A stretch of 64,000 nucleotides of DNA from Thermosporothrix hazakensis (GCF_003253565.1 NZ_QKUF01000003.1:1-64000); one strand, 5' to 3'; positions 1 through 8,510 are shown, numbered from the stretch's first letter. Numbers and translations: made by a program. Notes: generated by a model from the sequence alone, not told the origin.

Positions 1-317
1 TCCTCACTATCTTCGTGTATTCTCGCACAACGATTGTATTCTGTCAAGCGAAGGGGAACGTTCTGACTCTGATGGCTTCCTGCGCCATCCATCCCCCTGG
101 CTTCAGCCAGGGGCCTTCTGCCGCTTTTTGGTAAACCCTTGTGAGCATGGTGGTTGACCGCCATGCTCGTTTTTTTGCCTGCGGGATATACATGCAAGTA
201 TCCAGGAGGACAGGCGCAATGAAGAAAGCAGTAGAAAGAGCGGGCCTCTAGAAAACGTGCTACTCTATGCCATAGACGAGTTACCTAATACATGGTAAAA
301 TGGCTGTTGTGTAACTT
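1..317. other. Left-edge non-coding region with tandem hairpins
   Basis: No convincing gene is visible. Three consecutive hairpins occur: 71-76 pairs with 84-89, 94-101 pairs with 106-113 (loop TTCA), and 143-153 pairs with 158-168 followed by a T run. They look like the 3' end of a transcript entering from outside the window. The stretch 180-317 should hold the promoter of the LuxR gene, but I see no consensus promoter there. Confidence 0.5.
143..177 (+). terminator. Rho-independent terminator
   Basis: An 11-bp stem (143-153 with 158-168, one G:T pair, TTGA loop) is followed directly by G and about eight T residues. It closes a rightward transcript whose gene lies left of the window. A second GC-rich hairpin at 94-113 precedes it. 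Confidence 0.85.
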
Positions 318-3300
318 GTGAGAGAACGGATATTTGGTGAGGTTCTGGTTGTGGCGCGAGTACCGTCAGTGATCGGGGGCTTTTTACAGCTACAGGTATC
401 TGCTCAAAACTCCTTGCAATGCATCGAGCTAGGATCGCCTGCCTGGTTTGAGTGGTTGGAAGATGAGTGCAATCGTTCGTTCTCCTTCAAAGATGGAACA
501 GTCTCCTATACTGCGAGAAGAGAGCGCCAGCGCAACGGCTGGTACTGGTATGCATACCGCAAACAGTCAGGCAAGCTGCGCAAGGTCTACCTCGGAAAGA
601 GTCCCGAACTTTCTGCTGAACGACTGCTTCAGGTAGCTACTCGCCTGGTTGAATCAAAAGAAGAGCAAGTATCCCCTGTCCCGGACGAGCATCATGAACC
701 GGTAGGCCGTACTATCGAACATGATACCGAGTTCCTGATGGCTCATTTGACGCCTCTTCTGGGACGAGAAAAAGAACTCCAGACCCTTTGTGCGCTGTTA
801 CGGCGGCCTTCCGTGCGCTTGCTCACACTTGCCGGAATGGGAGGAATTGGCAAGACGCGTCTGGCGATACAGCTTGTGTCACGCTTGCGGGAAGAATACC
901 CGGATGGCGCATATTTTATCCCACTCTCAACCATTACCGACGGCGTACAAGTGATCCTGGCAATCGCCGATGTGCTCGGATTGCGGGATGTTGGTGCCGA
1001 GCCTTTTTTAGAGTACCTCGCTCGTTCGCTGGAAAAAAAGCGCCTGCTCTTGCTCCTCGACAATTTTGAGCAGGTGATTACTGCTGCCCCGCTTCTGGTC
1101 GAACTGCTGGCACGTTGCCCTTATCTCAAGGTGGTAGTGACAAGCCGGATGGTTTTGCGAGTGAGGGGCGAATATGAGTTTCTGGTGCAGGCGCTGGCTG
1201 TGCCTACTGATGAGCAACTACATGATATCGAGCATGTGCTGACATACGGAGCGGTGGCGCTGTTTGTGCAGCGGGCTCGGGCTGTAAAAGTGGACTTTGC
1301 CCTGACTCCTGAAAATCTGCCGGCTGTTGTTGCGATCTGTCGGCGGCTTGAGGGGGTGCCGCTGGCGCTGGAACTGGCAGCGGCGCGCTGTAAGCTCTTA
1401 TCTCCTCAGGCGCTACTGGCTCGTTTAAGTGGACATCATCGTATTCCGCACGGCACGACAGACGCTATCCTTCCCTATCAACAAACCCTGCACCTGCTTT
1501 CTCGCCCTGCGCAGGACTTGCCCGAACGTCAGCAAACCCTTCGCAATACTCTGGATTGGAGTTATAACCTGCTGACAGAGCGAGAACAGCGGCTATTCCG
1601 TTTGCTTTCACTGTTCGCGGGTGGTGGCTCCCTGGAAATGATTGAGCAAGTGTATCGCGCTATCGATGCGACGACGTCCATTCTTGACGATATCACCTCA
1701 CTTGTCGACAAGAGTTTGCTCTATCTGATCGAGCAGGATGACTTTGAGCCCCGCTTCTCGATGCTCGAAATTGTGCGTGAGTACGGATTGGAACGGTTAC
1801 ATGAGACAGGAGAAATAGCCGTTACCCAACGGATGTTCGCTTATTATTGGCTGGATTTTACGTTGAGTGCCGAAGCACATATGACGGATGAGCAATTGCA
1901 CTGGCTGAACAGGTTAAAGATGGAACATAAGAATATTCGTGCTGCTCTGCTGTGGTTTGCCTCGCAAAAAGATTGGGAGCATGCGCTTCAGATGGCTACG
2001 GCGCTCACCTGGTTCTGGTGGGCGAAGGGGTATCTGGGTGAGGGACGTCGGGTGCTGGAATGGCTGCTTTCAAGCTGCGAACAGGTGACGCCTCACACCA
2101 GAGCAAAGGCGCTGCTGGCTGCTGGCACACTCAGTGGGTTGCAGGGCGAATACAGGCATGCGGAAACGCTCTGTCTTGAGGCACTGTCTTTTTTTGTATC
2201 ACATGGAGATCGGCGCGACCATGCCAATGCACTCTGGATGCTCGGGCATATGTCCATTATGAAGAGTGATTACCCGAGAGCGCAAGCCTATCTCCACGAA
2301 GCACACGGGCTTTTTGAAGAGCTGCATCACATCTGGGGGGTGGCCTCAACGCTTGAGCGGTTGGCCTCGCTGGAGCGTGACCGGGGCGATTATGGGCGAG
2401 CGCGTGAGCTGGCTGAGCAGAGTGTGGCGCTCTTTCAGCAACTCTCGGCTCCCTGGGGGCTGGCGCGGGCGTTCTGGATTCTGGGATTGATTTTGTTCTC
2501 GCTTGGTGATTTTGCCTTCGCCTCAGTACAGCTTGAGCACTGTTTGAAGCAGGCTCAACTTGTTGGTGATCGCAATACTCTGATCTTTGCCCAGGCACTT
2601 TCTGGCTGTATACAGATGTTTCAGGGTGAGGTACAGGCCGGTGAGGAGCGTGTGCGGATGGGGAAGCAGACGGCGCGAGAGGTCGGAAATAAGCGGGGGA
2701 TTGTCTGGACTGTGACTATTCTCGGGTTGGGGGCTGTGCTTCAGGGTGACTATCAGCGAGCCCGAGAGCTGTTTGAGGAAAGCCTTTCGGTCCTTGCGCA
2801 GCTCAGCTTCGAGTATAAAATCTTTACAGCGCTGGGCTTGCGTGGGCTTGCAATGGTGATCGCGAGCCAGGGCCACGCGCTCTGGGCGGCGCGGCTGGCA
2901 GGTGCGGCTGCGTCCATTCAGCAGACGATCGGTGCGCCGGTGACACCTCCAATGGTTGAGGCAGTCATTGAGCGTTTTCTACTCCAGGCGCGGTTGCAGG
3001 TTGGCGAAGAGACCTTTTTGCAGGCTTATGCTGAGGGCTGTGCCATGCAACCGGCACAGGCATTGATCGCCAATGATGCTCAGTTGCGCCAACCTGCGGT
3101 TAGCACCCCAAAGGAAGCGGTTGCGCACACTGCCCTGACCACGCGCGAGATCGAAGTTCTGCGCCTGCTTGCGCTCGGGCTCACCAGTCCCCAGATTGCC
3201 GAGAAACTGGTGATCTCGGTACTGACTGTAAATACCCATGTACGCTCTATTTACAGTAAGCTCGGAGTGTCTTCACGGAGTGCAGCAACGCGCTATGCAA

Positions 3301-3329
3301 TAGAGCACAAGCTGTTTAAGCTATCCTGA
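318..3329 (+). CDS. NB-ARC/TPR ATPase regulator with LuxR-type HTH
   Basis: Large (1003 aa) STAND-type transcriptional regulator, cytoplasmic. Residues ~37-115 form an N-terminal module (AWFEWLE, then NGWYWYAYRKQ and KVYLGKSPEL) that I associate with ktedonobacterial regulators. A nucleotide-binding domain follows from ~148: Walker A GMGGIGKTRLA, Walker B LLLLLDNFEQV, sensor VVTSR and GVPLALELAAAR. TPR-like helical repeats fill ~520-900. A LuxR/GerE helix-turn-helix ends the protein (LTTREIEVLRLLALGLTSPQ). By family logic a ligand sensed by the TPR part gates ATP-driven oligomerisation and DNA binding; the ligand and targets are unknown. The start is GTG with no obvious ribosome-binding site, so the first ~30 residues are uncertain. 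The gene is monocistronic as far as visible. Confidence 0.9.
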   Translation: MRERIFGEVLVVARVPSVIGGFLQLQVSAQNSLQCIELGSPAWFEWLEDECNRSFSFKDGTVSYTARRERQRNGWYWYAYRKQSGKLRKVYLGKSPELSAERLLQVATRLVESKEEQVSPVPDEHHEPVGRTIEHDTEFLMAHLTPLLGREKELQTLCALLRRPSVRLLTLAGMGGIGKTRLAIQLVSRLREEYPDGAYFIPLSTITDGVQVILAIADVLGLRDVGAEPFLEYLARSLEKKRLLLLLDNFEQVITAAPLLVELLARCPYLKVVVTSRMVLRVRGEYEFLVQALAVPTDEQLHDIEHVLTYGAVALFVQRARAVKVDFALTPENLPAVVAICRRLEGVPLALELAAARCKLLSPQALLARLSGHHRIPHGTTDAILPYQQTLHLLSRPAQDLPERQQTLRNTLDWSYNLLTEREQRLFRLLSLFAGGGSLEMIEQVYRAIDATTSILDDITSLVDKSLLYLIEQDDFEPRFSMLEIVREYGLERLHETGEIAVTQRMFAYYWLDFTLSAEAHMTDEQLHWLNRLKMEHKNIRAALLWFASQKDWEHALQMATALTWFWWAKGYLGEGRRVLEWLLSSCEQVTPHTRAKALLAAGTLSGLQGEYRHAETLCLEALSFFVSHGDRRDHANALWMLGHMSIMKSDYPRAQAYLHEAHGLFEELHHIWGVASTLERLASLERDRGDYGRARELAEQSVALFQQLSAPWGLARAFWILGLILFSLGDFAFASVQLEHCLKQAQLVGDRNTLIFAQALSGCIQMFQGEVQAGEERVRMGKQTAREVGNKRGIVWTVTILGLGAVLQGDYQRARELFEESLSVLAQLSFEYKIFTALGLRGLAMVIASQGHALWAARLAGAAASIQQTIGAPVTPPMVEAVIERFLLQARLQVGEETFLQAYAEGCAMQPAQALIANDAQLRQPAVSTPKEAVAHTALTTREIEVLRLLALGLTSPQIAEKLVISVLTVNTHVRSIYSKLGVSSRSAATRYAIEHKLFKLS

Positions 3330-3500
3330 TATCTCGACAAAGAAAAGCTCTTCTCCTCACTTCTACGGAGCCTCTCTCTCGATTGTCTTTTTGCTCGTGA
3401 GCGAAATTACCTTATTCTGGGGACGTAAAAGTTTCTGCTATCAGGTATATTTCTTGCATGTGCTAGAAACGCAGCAGTGGAAAAGCAAACAGGAATGTAA

Positions 3501-4076
3501 ATGGCTGATTGCATAGAAAGAAGACACGGTGCATATCGAAATACCGAGTGTCTGACTGTCGTCGGGCGGATGTTGCAGGTGGGCGACTTCGTGCCAGATT
3601 GTACCCTGGAATATCTGGATCTCATTGATATGGTGGTACGCCAGACGCGCCTGACCGACTCACAAGGGATGATTCGACTGCTCTCGATTGTCAATTCGCT
3701 TGAACGTCAGCCCTGTCATGATGAGACGTTGCATTGGGAAAAATTGCGAGACAAGCTGCCGGCAGGAGCATGTATTTTTACTGTCAGCATGGATTTGCCT
3801 TACTCACAGGCCCGCTGGCAGGCTATGCATGGCGTGATTCATCAGACGCTCTCTGCCTGGAGAAATGAACAATTCGGCCATGCGTTCGGTGTGTGGCTGA
3901 AAGAATGGCGACTCCTACAGCGGGCTGTTCTGGTGATCGACCAGGAAAATCGTGTTGTCTACACCGAATATATTCGCGATCAGATGAAGGAACCTGATTA
4001 TCAAGCGGCACTGGATGCAGTTCTCGGTGTTGTTTTTGCGAAGAGCGAATCGTTTGGTAGTGTAAAGGATATATAG
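3501..4076 (+). CDS. Thiol peroxidase (Tpx)-like protein with degenerate active site
   Basis: 191 aa resembling atypical 2-Cys peroxiredoxins of the Tpx group: VGDFVPDCTL, then RLLSIVNSLE, then TVSMDLPYSQARW, then FGVWLKEWRLLQRAVLVID-like order. The peroxidatic cysteine position is kept (Cys72 in ERQPCHDET), as is the Arg of RAVLVID (Arg141). However, the Thr three residues before the cysteine is Arg69, the usual TPxC is RQPC, and the resolving cysteine after the DLPxxQxRW motif is Gln107. It may therefore be a one-Cys peroxidase or a redox sensor rather than a normal peroxidase. The stop codon is immediately followed by the ATG of the sigma-like gene, so the two are probably translated together. 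Confidence 0.75.
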   Translation: MADCIERRHGAYRNTECLTVVGRMLQVGDFVPDCTLEYLDLIDMVVRQTRLTDSQGMIRLLSIVNSLERQPCHDETLHWEKLRDKLPAGACIFTVSMDLPYSQARWQAMHGVIHQTLSAWRNEQFGHAFGVWLKEWRLLQRAVLVIDQENRVVYTEYIRDQMKEPDYQAALDAVLGVVFAKSESFGSVKDI

Positions 4077-4679
4077 ATGCAAGAGACAACATCTCCGCAA
4101 TCTGTTTCCCGCGTCTCTAAGCTTGCAGCAAACTGCAAGAAGGAGCTTGAAGATGCAGACTATCGATGCGCCAGAGGCAACCAGCTGGCGACCGTAGCCC
4201 TGTTGCGACTGGCGACCCATGAGCAGGATGAGCAGGCGTGGGGGGCACTTGAGCAGTGCTTCAAGCCGCTAATGCGTGCATGGCTGAGGCGGCATCCCCA
4301 TGTGCAAGGAGCCTTGAATGTGCGCGATGAGGAGGAGACTATCATCACTGCTTTTGCCGAGTTTCGGCGCGTGACGCTTGAACGGCGTCTGGTGTTTTCG
4401 TCTCTGGAAGCTATTTCGCGCTGTCTGGGGGCCTGTTTGAATGCTGTGATCGGGGCGTTGGCACGATCGCGGCCCGTGGCTGAAGTGTATCTGCCCGAAC
4501 AGCTCTATCAACGCCTGGCGGAACGAGAACGGCGGATCGCCTATCTGCTCTTTCACTGTGGCTTGAAGCCAGCAGACATTATGCAGGCGTGTTCATCAGA
4601 GTTCCCCGATGTGAATGAGATCTACAGGCTTGGCGCTGCGGTCATGCGACAATTTCATACCATCACCCATACATCCTAG
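4077..4679 (+). CDS. Sigma-70-like protein (divergent)
   Basis: 200 aa. The central part (EQDEQAWGALEQCFKPLMRAWLRRHP, here residues ~51-80) resembles the first helices of sigma-70 region 2, and DEEETIITAFAEFRRV matches the following segment. The C-terminal part, with GLKPADIMQA and FPDVNEIYRL, resembles the final helical region of short sigma-like proteins that I associate with Ktedonobacteria. A classical region-4 HTH is not obvious. Probable role: promoter selection or a transcription cofactor, inferred only. It starts directly after the TAG of the Tpx-like gene (no spacing), suggesting coupling to a redox-type partner. Confidence 0.6.
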   Translation: MQETTSPQSVSRVSKLAANCKKELEDADYRCARGNQLATVALLRLATHEQDEQAWGALEQCFKPLMRAWLRRHPHVQGALNVRDEEETIITAFAEFRRVTLERRLVFSSLEAISRCLGACLNAVIGALARSRPVAEVYLPEQLYQRLAERERRIAYLLFHCGLKPADIMQACSSEFPDVNEIYRLGAAVMRQFHTITHTS

Positions 4680-4880
4680 AAATAAGCAACGAGGATCACA
4701 GCGCCGTGGTCCTCTTTCAATGCCTCGGTTCGACAGTGCTCCTCAGAACAGGTTATAATGTGCGCAAACGTACGCAGGGATTCCTGCTGTGTGTGGAAAA
4801 CGGACGGGCGGCTTCTGGTCCCGTTCGGGTGCAGATTGTTGAAATATAGTGTGATATTGCGGTGATGGAGTTTTGCGACA

Positions 4881-6047
4881 ATGCCTACCTCTGCTAACAG
4901 GGTTCGTTCGTTTGCGACGACGATTTTCACGGAGATAAACAATCTGGCTGAACAGCATCAGGCGTTAAACCTGGGTCAGGGGAAGCCTGACTTTGATACG
5001 CCCCCGGATATTGTTCAGCATGTGGTGCAGGCGCTCGAAAGTGGACACTTGAATCAATATGCGCCTGGTTTCGGTACGCCCGCTCTCTGTCAGGCAGTTG
5101 CTGACCATGCGGCCCGCTTCTATCAAATGGATATTGACCCCCGCCGAGGTGTGGTGGTCACGTCGGGAGCGACTGAAGGCTTGTTGGCCTCGATTCTTGG
5201 TCTGGTCGATCCCGGCGATGAAGTGATTGTGATCGAGCCTTTTTATGATTCGTATGTGCCAGATATTATCATGGCGAATGCCGTGCCGGTCTACGTCCCG
5301 TTGCATCCACCAACCTGGACCATTGATCCCGACGAACTCCGGGCGGCCTTTAACAAGAAGACTAGAGCCCTGCTGCTCAATACGCCGCATAACCCGAGCG
5401 GACGTGTATTGACATATGAGGAACTCTCGTTGATCGCACAGCTCTGTATCGAGCATGATGTGCTGGTCATTGCCGATGAGGTCTATGAGCACCTGACTTT
5501 CGACAACAAGAAGCATATTCCTATTGCCAGCCTGCCCGGTATGTTTGAGCGGACCGTTACCGTGAGCAGCGCCGGAAAGCTTTTTAGCGCTACTGGCTGG
5601 AAAATCGGGTGGGTTTATGGGCACCCGGATCTGATAACCGGCGTCTGGCGGGCACACCAGTTTATCACCTTCTCAGTCCATCATCCGACACAGGAAGCTA
5701 TCGCCTACGCGTTGAATCTGCCCGATACATACTATCAGGGACTCCAGACAATGTATACAGCCAAGCGCGATCTGCTGTTGTCCTCATTGACTGCCTGTGG
5801 CTTAAAGTGTGCTGTTCCCGAGGGAACCTATTTTGTCATGGCGGACTATCGCGATGTATTTGAGGGAACGCCAGTCGAGTTTACGCGCTATCTGATCGAA
5901 CAGGTCGGCGTGGCCTGTATACCTCCCGAGAGCTTCTATAGCGCTGAACATGCCTCCATCGCGCAGGGATTGGTACGCTTTGCCTTCTGTAAAACTGATC
6001 CAGTGCTTGAGGCGGTAAAGGAGCGACTGAGTAAGCTAAACGGGTGA
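4881..6047 (+). CDS. Class I/II PLP-dependent aminotransferase
   Basis: 388 aa, fold-type I aminotransferase of the methionine/kynurenine/glutamine-K transaminase type, cytoplasmic. Seen: NLGQGKPDFDTP at the N-terminus, SGATEGL cofactor-phosphate loop, NTPHNPSGRV, IADEVYEHL, and the Schiff-base lysine in SSAGKLFSATGWKIGW (Lys233). It would transfer the amino group of a hydrophobic or sulfur amino acid to a 2-oxo acid; the exact substrate cannot be read from the sequence. ATG is preceded by GGTGATGGAG. It stands alone, and a bidirectional hairpin separates it from the convergent SDR gene. Confidence 0.9.
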   Translation: MPTSANRVRSFATTIFTEINNLAEQHQALNLGQGKPDFDTPPDIVQHVVQALESGHLNQYAPGFGTPALCQAVADHAARFYQMDIDPRRGVVVTSGATEGLLASILGLVDPGDEVIVIEPFYDSYVPDIIMANAVPVYVPLHPPTWTIDPDELRAAFNKKTRALLLNTPHNPSGRVLTYEELSLIAQLCIEHDVLVIADEVYEHLTFDNKKHIPIASLPGMFERTVTVSSAGKLFSATGWKIGWVYGHPDLITGVWRAHQFITFSVHHPTQEAIAYALNLPDTYYQGLQTMYTAKRDLLLSSLTACGLKCAVPEGTYFVMADYRDVFEGTPVEFTRYLIEQVGVACIPPESFYSAEHASIAQGLVRFAFCKTDPVLEAVKERLSKLNG

Positions 6048-6063
6048 TGGCAGCGCGGATCAG

Positions 6064-6086
6064 GGGGATGAGGATAGCTCATCCCC
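6064..6086. terminator. Bidirectional terminator hairpin
   Basis: A perfect 9-bp stem (6064-6072 with 6078-6086, loop GATAG) lies in the 66-bp gap between the convergent aminotransferase and SDR genes. There is no long T run on either side, so termination is inferred from position and stem strength. Confidence 0.6.
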
Positions 6087-6113
6087 GGCAGTGGGTTGCA
6101 TCGATTGCCCGCC

Positions 6114-6848
6114 CTAAATACCGCGACCGCGCACCGGTAACACGATGCCGTTGACGCCATCTCCGGCCGATGAGACCAGAAAAAGCGCGGCTTCAACAAT
6201 CTGCTCCCTTGAGACCCAACGGTTGCGGAACTCTTCTTCTGAGGGGGCTAACTCGTCCAGATTGGATTGAGTAGCAACAAGTCCCGGACCGAGTGCATTT
6301 ACCAGAATGTTGTGCGGCTTGCCCTCTCTGGCAAGGGTGGCAGTGAGCGCATCAACGCCCGCTTTTGCACAGTTGTAGGCAAGGATGTTGGGGCCTGAGG
6401 CCAGTGCGTCGCCCGCCCGGCTAAAATTGAGTATTTTGCCTCCGCCCTGCTGTTTCATCAGCGGCCAGACGGCGCGGCTGCACAGGAACGTGGTGCGCAG
6501 GTTGTTGTTCAGTTCTTGCTCCCAGTCTCCAAGCGTGAGCTCTTCAAAGGGTCCATAGGTGGTCAGGCCGCCCGCGAGATTCACCAGAATATCGACTCGA
6601 CCATAGGCCTCAAGCGTGCGCTGGATCAATGTCTGTGCGCCTGCTTCTGTTGTCAGGTCGGCTGCTACTCCGAGAACAGTTGCGCCGGATACCTGCAATT
6701 CGTGGGCGCGTGCGGCAACGCGTTCAGCGCTGCGCGAACTGATCGTCAGACGTGCACCTTCTCGGGCAAAAGTGGAGGCGAGGGCAAAGCCGACCTGCCC
6801 CGATTGGCTGACCCCGGTAATAATAGCTACTTTTCCTGCCAGTTGCAT
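6114..6848 (-). CDS. Short-chain dehydrogenase/reductase (SDR)
   Basis: 244 aa NAD(P)-dependent oxidoreductase of the classical SDR fold. Residues 11-20 (TGVSQSGQVG) are the glycine-rich dinucleotide loop in a variant spacing, NLAGG (90-94) replaces NNAG, and the catalytic set is Ser143, Tyr158 and Lys162 (YNCAK). SSRS (37-40) after the second strand suggests NADPH preference. It is the last gene of a leftward operon, 18 bp after the RibD_C gene, with AAAGGAAGC before its ATG. Given the neighbours it may be a pteridine/dihydropterin reductase like FolM or sepiapterin reductase, but SDR substrates cannot be inferred safely from sequence. Confidence 0.85.
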   Translation of the reverse strand: MQLAGKVAIITGVSQSGQVGFALASTFAREGARLTISSRSAERVAARAHELQVSGATVLGVAADLTTEAGAQTLIQRTLEAYGRVDILVNLAGGLTTYGPFEELTLGDWEQELNNNLRTTFLCSRAVWPLMKQQGGGKILNFSRAGDALASGPNILAYNCAKAGVDALTATLAREGKPHNILVNALGPGLVATQSNLDELAPSEEEFRNRWVSREQIVEAALFLVSSAGDGVNGIVLPVRGRGI

Positions 6849-6866
6849 AGGCTGCTTCCTTTCTGC

Positions 6867-7709
6867 TTAGCGTGAGAAGGCGTAGCGCAAGAAAAGGTGG
6901 CTCTCGCTGCGTTTGAGCGAAACAAGTGTGCCCCAGAGAGGTGCATCTGGCGCGAAGTGGTGTCCGCTGACCAGTCCGGGGCGACCGTCTCCGTCTTCAC
7001 GTCCGGCAATCTGAGGTGCCAGTGTGAGGAAGAGTTCGTCCAGACAGCGAGCAACAAGAAAATCATTCAGGAGATGTGCACCGCCTTCTATCAAGAACAG
7101 TGTACCGGGCTGATGAAGCCGAACAGCAGAGATCATCTCATGTGGATCGAGAGGGCCGCGTTCCTTGAGAGCGGCGATGCTGACCGTGTGGGGAAAAGAG
7201 TGTTTGCGCAGGCGCTGTTCCCCTTCCTGAGTGGTCAGGAACAGCACCGGTATTTTCCCCTCGTGCAGAACCGGGGCAGTTGGATCAATATCGCCGTGAG
7301 CCGTAATGAACACATTCAGCGGATAGCGGGGCTTCTGCAAGCGCTCGCGGAGCTGAGCGAAGCTGTCCGCATACTCAGGACAGGATTCCTCAGCTGCCAA
7401 CCCTGTCAGGTTCTCCGCACGGAGTGTGCCCGCTCCAAGAATAACCGCGTCAGCCAGCGAGCGCAGGACGCCCATTAGCAGACGATCTTGCGCGTTAAAG
7501 CCGCTGATGTCGCCCCCTCCCATGTGCCCGGGTGCGTTGAGCGAGACGACGCCATCCAGGGTTGTCACAAAATTGGCAATCAGGGCAGGAGAGTGATTCG
7601 AGGCAGGCAGCGTGAAGCTCCCGACCAGCGAATCAAGAGGAGGGGGAAATGATACGGCTGCTCCTTGCGTGACATCAAACAGCGTTTCAAATGGTGTGAA
7701 GTGCTTCAT
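6867..7709 (-). CDS. RibD C-terminal-domain reductase (DHFR-like fold)
   Basis: 280 aa, dihydrofolate-reductase-like RibD_C family. Seen: LIANFVTTLDGVVSL (substrate-binding TLDG motif), DRLLMGVLRSLADAVILGAGTLR (NADPH-binding region), and LFLIEGGAHLLNDFL near the C-terminus. Relatives reduce the ribosylamino group of pyrimidine intermediates in riboflavin or archaeal pterin/deazaflavin synthesis; others are of unknown specificity. No deaminase domain is attached, so it is not a full RibD. Its ATG overlaps the folE stop by 4 nt (ATGA), showing translational coupling with GTP cyclohydrolase I and arguing for a pterin-pathway role (inferred). Confidence 0.85.
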   Translation of the reverse strand: MKHFTPFETLFDVTQGAAVSFPPPLDSLVGSFTLPASNHSPALIANFVTTLDGVVSLNAPGHMGGGDISGFNAQDRLLMGVLRSLADAVILGAGTLRAENLTGLAAEESCPEYADSFAQLRERLQKPRYPLNVFITAHGDIDPTAPVLHEGKIPVLFLTTQEGEQRLRKHSFPHTVSIAALKERGPLDPHEMISAVRLHQPGTLFLIEGGAHLLNDFLVARCLDELFLTLAPQIAGREDGDGRPGLVSGHHFAPDAPLWGTLVSLKRSESHLFLRYAFSR

Positions 7710-8356
7710 GATCGAATCTGACAGGCAGAGAAGAACTCGGAGCGGAGTTCTGGATTGGCTTCATATTCGCCGCGCCAGCTTGTGGTACGAGTCAGTGCCG
7801 ATGTTTCTCGTACGCCACGCATTGCCATGCAGAGGTGATTTGCTTCCAGATAGACAGCGACACCATGTGGCTGTAGGATCGTTTCAAGCGTGCTGGCAAT
7901 TTGCTGTGTCAGACGTTCCTGAACTGAGAAGCGCTTGGCGAAGACGCGTACCAGGCGAGTCAGCTTGGAAAGTCCGATAATATGTTGATTGGCGATATAG
8001 CCAACGTACGCATGACCGAAGAAGGGAAACGCGTGGTGTTCACAGAGCGAGAAGAAGGGAATTGGTCCCTCTATCACCTGGCTGCGGCGGCCATCAACAC
8101 CATCAGGATACTCCGCATCAAAGACTTTAATCAGCTTGGGATCACCATCATAACCCTCAGTTGCGTCAAACATCGCCTTGAGGAAGCGCTGTGGTGTCTC
8201 GCGAGTGCTTGGGGTATTGACGTCCATCCCCATAGCGGCAAAAATCTCTGCAATATACCCCTCGAATTTCTGCATGTCTTCAACAGAGATATGACGATGC
8301 TTGAGATGGATGGCTTCTTGAAAGTCCAGATCGTCAAGATCTATATTCAGTGTCAT
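7706..8356 (-). CDS. folE: GTP cyclohydrolase I
   Basis: 216 aa, cytoplasmic; converts GTP to 7,8-dihydroneopterin triphosphate, the first step of folate and pterin synthesis. Zinc ligands are visible as Cys105 and His108 (SLCEHHAFPF) and Cys176 (HLCMAMRGVRE), matching Cys110/His113/Cys181 of the E. coli enzyme. GLSKLTRLV and QERLT are also typical. I chose the ATG at 8356 because AGGAGAGG lies just upstream; a longer frame to 8410 lacks a ribosome-binding site. First gene of folE-RibD_C-SDR. A consensus promoter (8452-8480) overlapped by a perfect inverted repeat suggests specific repression. Confidence 0.95.
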   Translation of the reverse strand: MTLNIDLDDLDFQEAIHLKHRHISVEDMQKFEGYIAEIFAAMGMDVNTPSTRETPQRFLKAMFDATEGYDGDPKLIKVFDAEYPDGVDGRRSQVIEGPIPFFSLCEHHAFPFFGHAYVGYIANQHIIGLSKLTRLVRVFAKRFSVQERLTQQIASTLETILQPHGVAVYLEANHLCMAMRGVRETSALTRTTSWRGEYEANPELRSEFFSACQIRS

Positions 8357-8451
8357 TGTTTTCCTCTCCTGGCCGAAGATTCCCCCCTCTCTGGTCGCGA
8401 CAATCTCCACTTTCTGGTATCGGCCTGATTGACAATATCTGAGTTTAATTC

Positions 8452-8480
8452 AGTGTATGAAAAATGAGGGGCATTGTCAA
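8452..8480 (-). promoter_or_regulatory. folE promoter
   Basis: Reading leftward, TTGACA (8480-8475), a 17-bp spacer and TACACT (8457-8452) form a near-consensus housekeeping promoter about 95 bp upstream of the folE ATG. The -35 box is partly covered by the inverted repeat 8477-8510. Confidence 0.8.
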
Positions 8481-8510
8481 GAAAGTCAAGTAGTTCTTTG
8501 ACTTTCTTGA
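8477..8510. promoter_or_regulatory. Operator-like 13-bp inverted repeat
   Basis: A perfect inverted repeat: 8477-8489 pairs with 8498-8510 around an 8-bp centre. Each arm (TTGACTTTCTTGA and its complement) is itself close to palindromic (TTGA-N5-TTGA/TCAA type). It overlaps the -35 box of the folE promoter and faces the divergent gene at 8675, so it is best read as a repressor site. The regulator is unknown. Confidence 0.65.

Noticed and set aside
4965..5657. 230-codon frame antisense to the aminotransferase
   Set aside because: Shadow of a clear gene; no motifs and no promoter.
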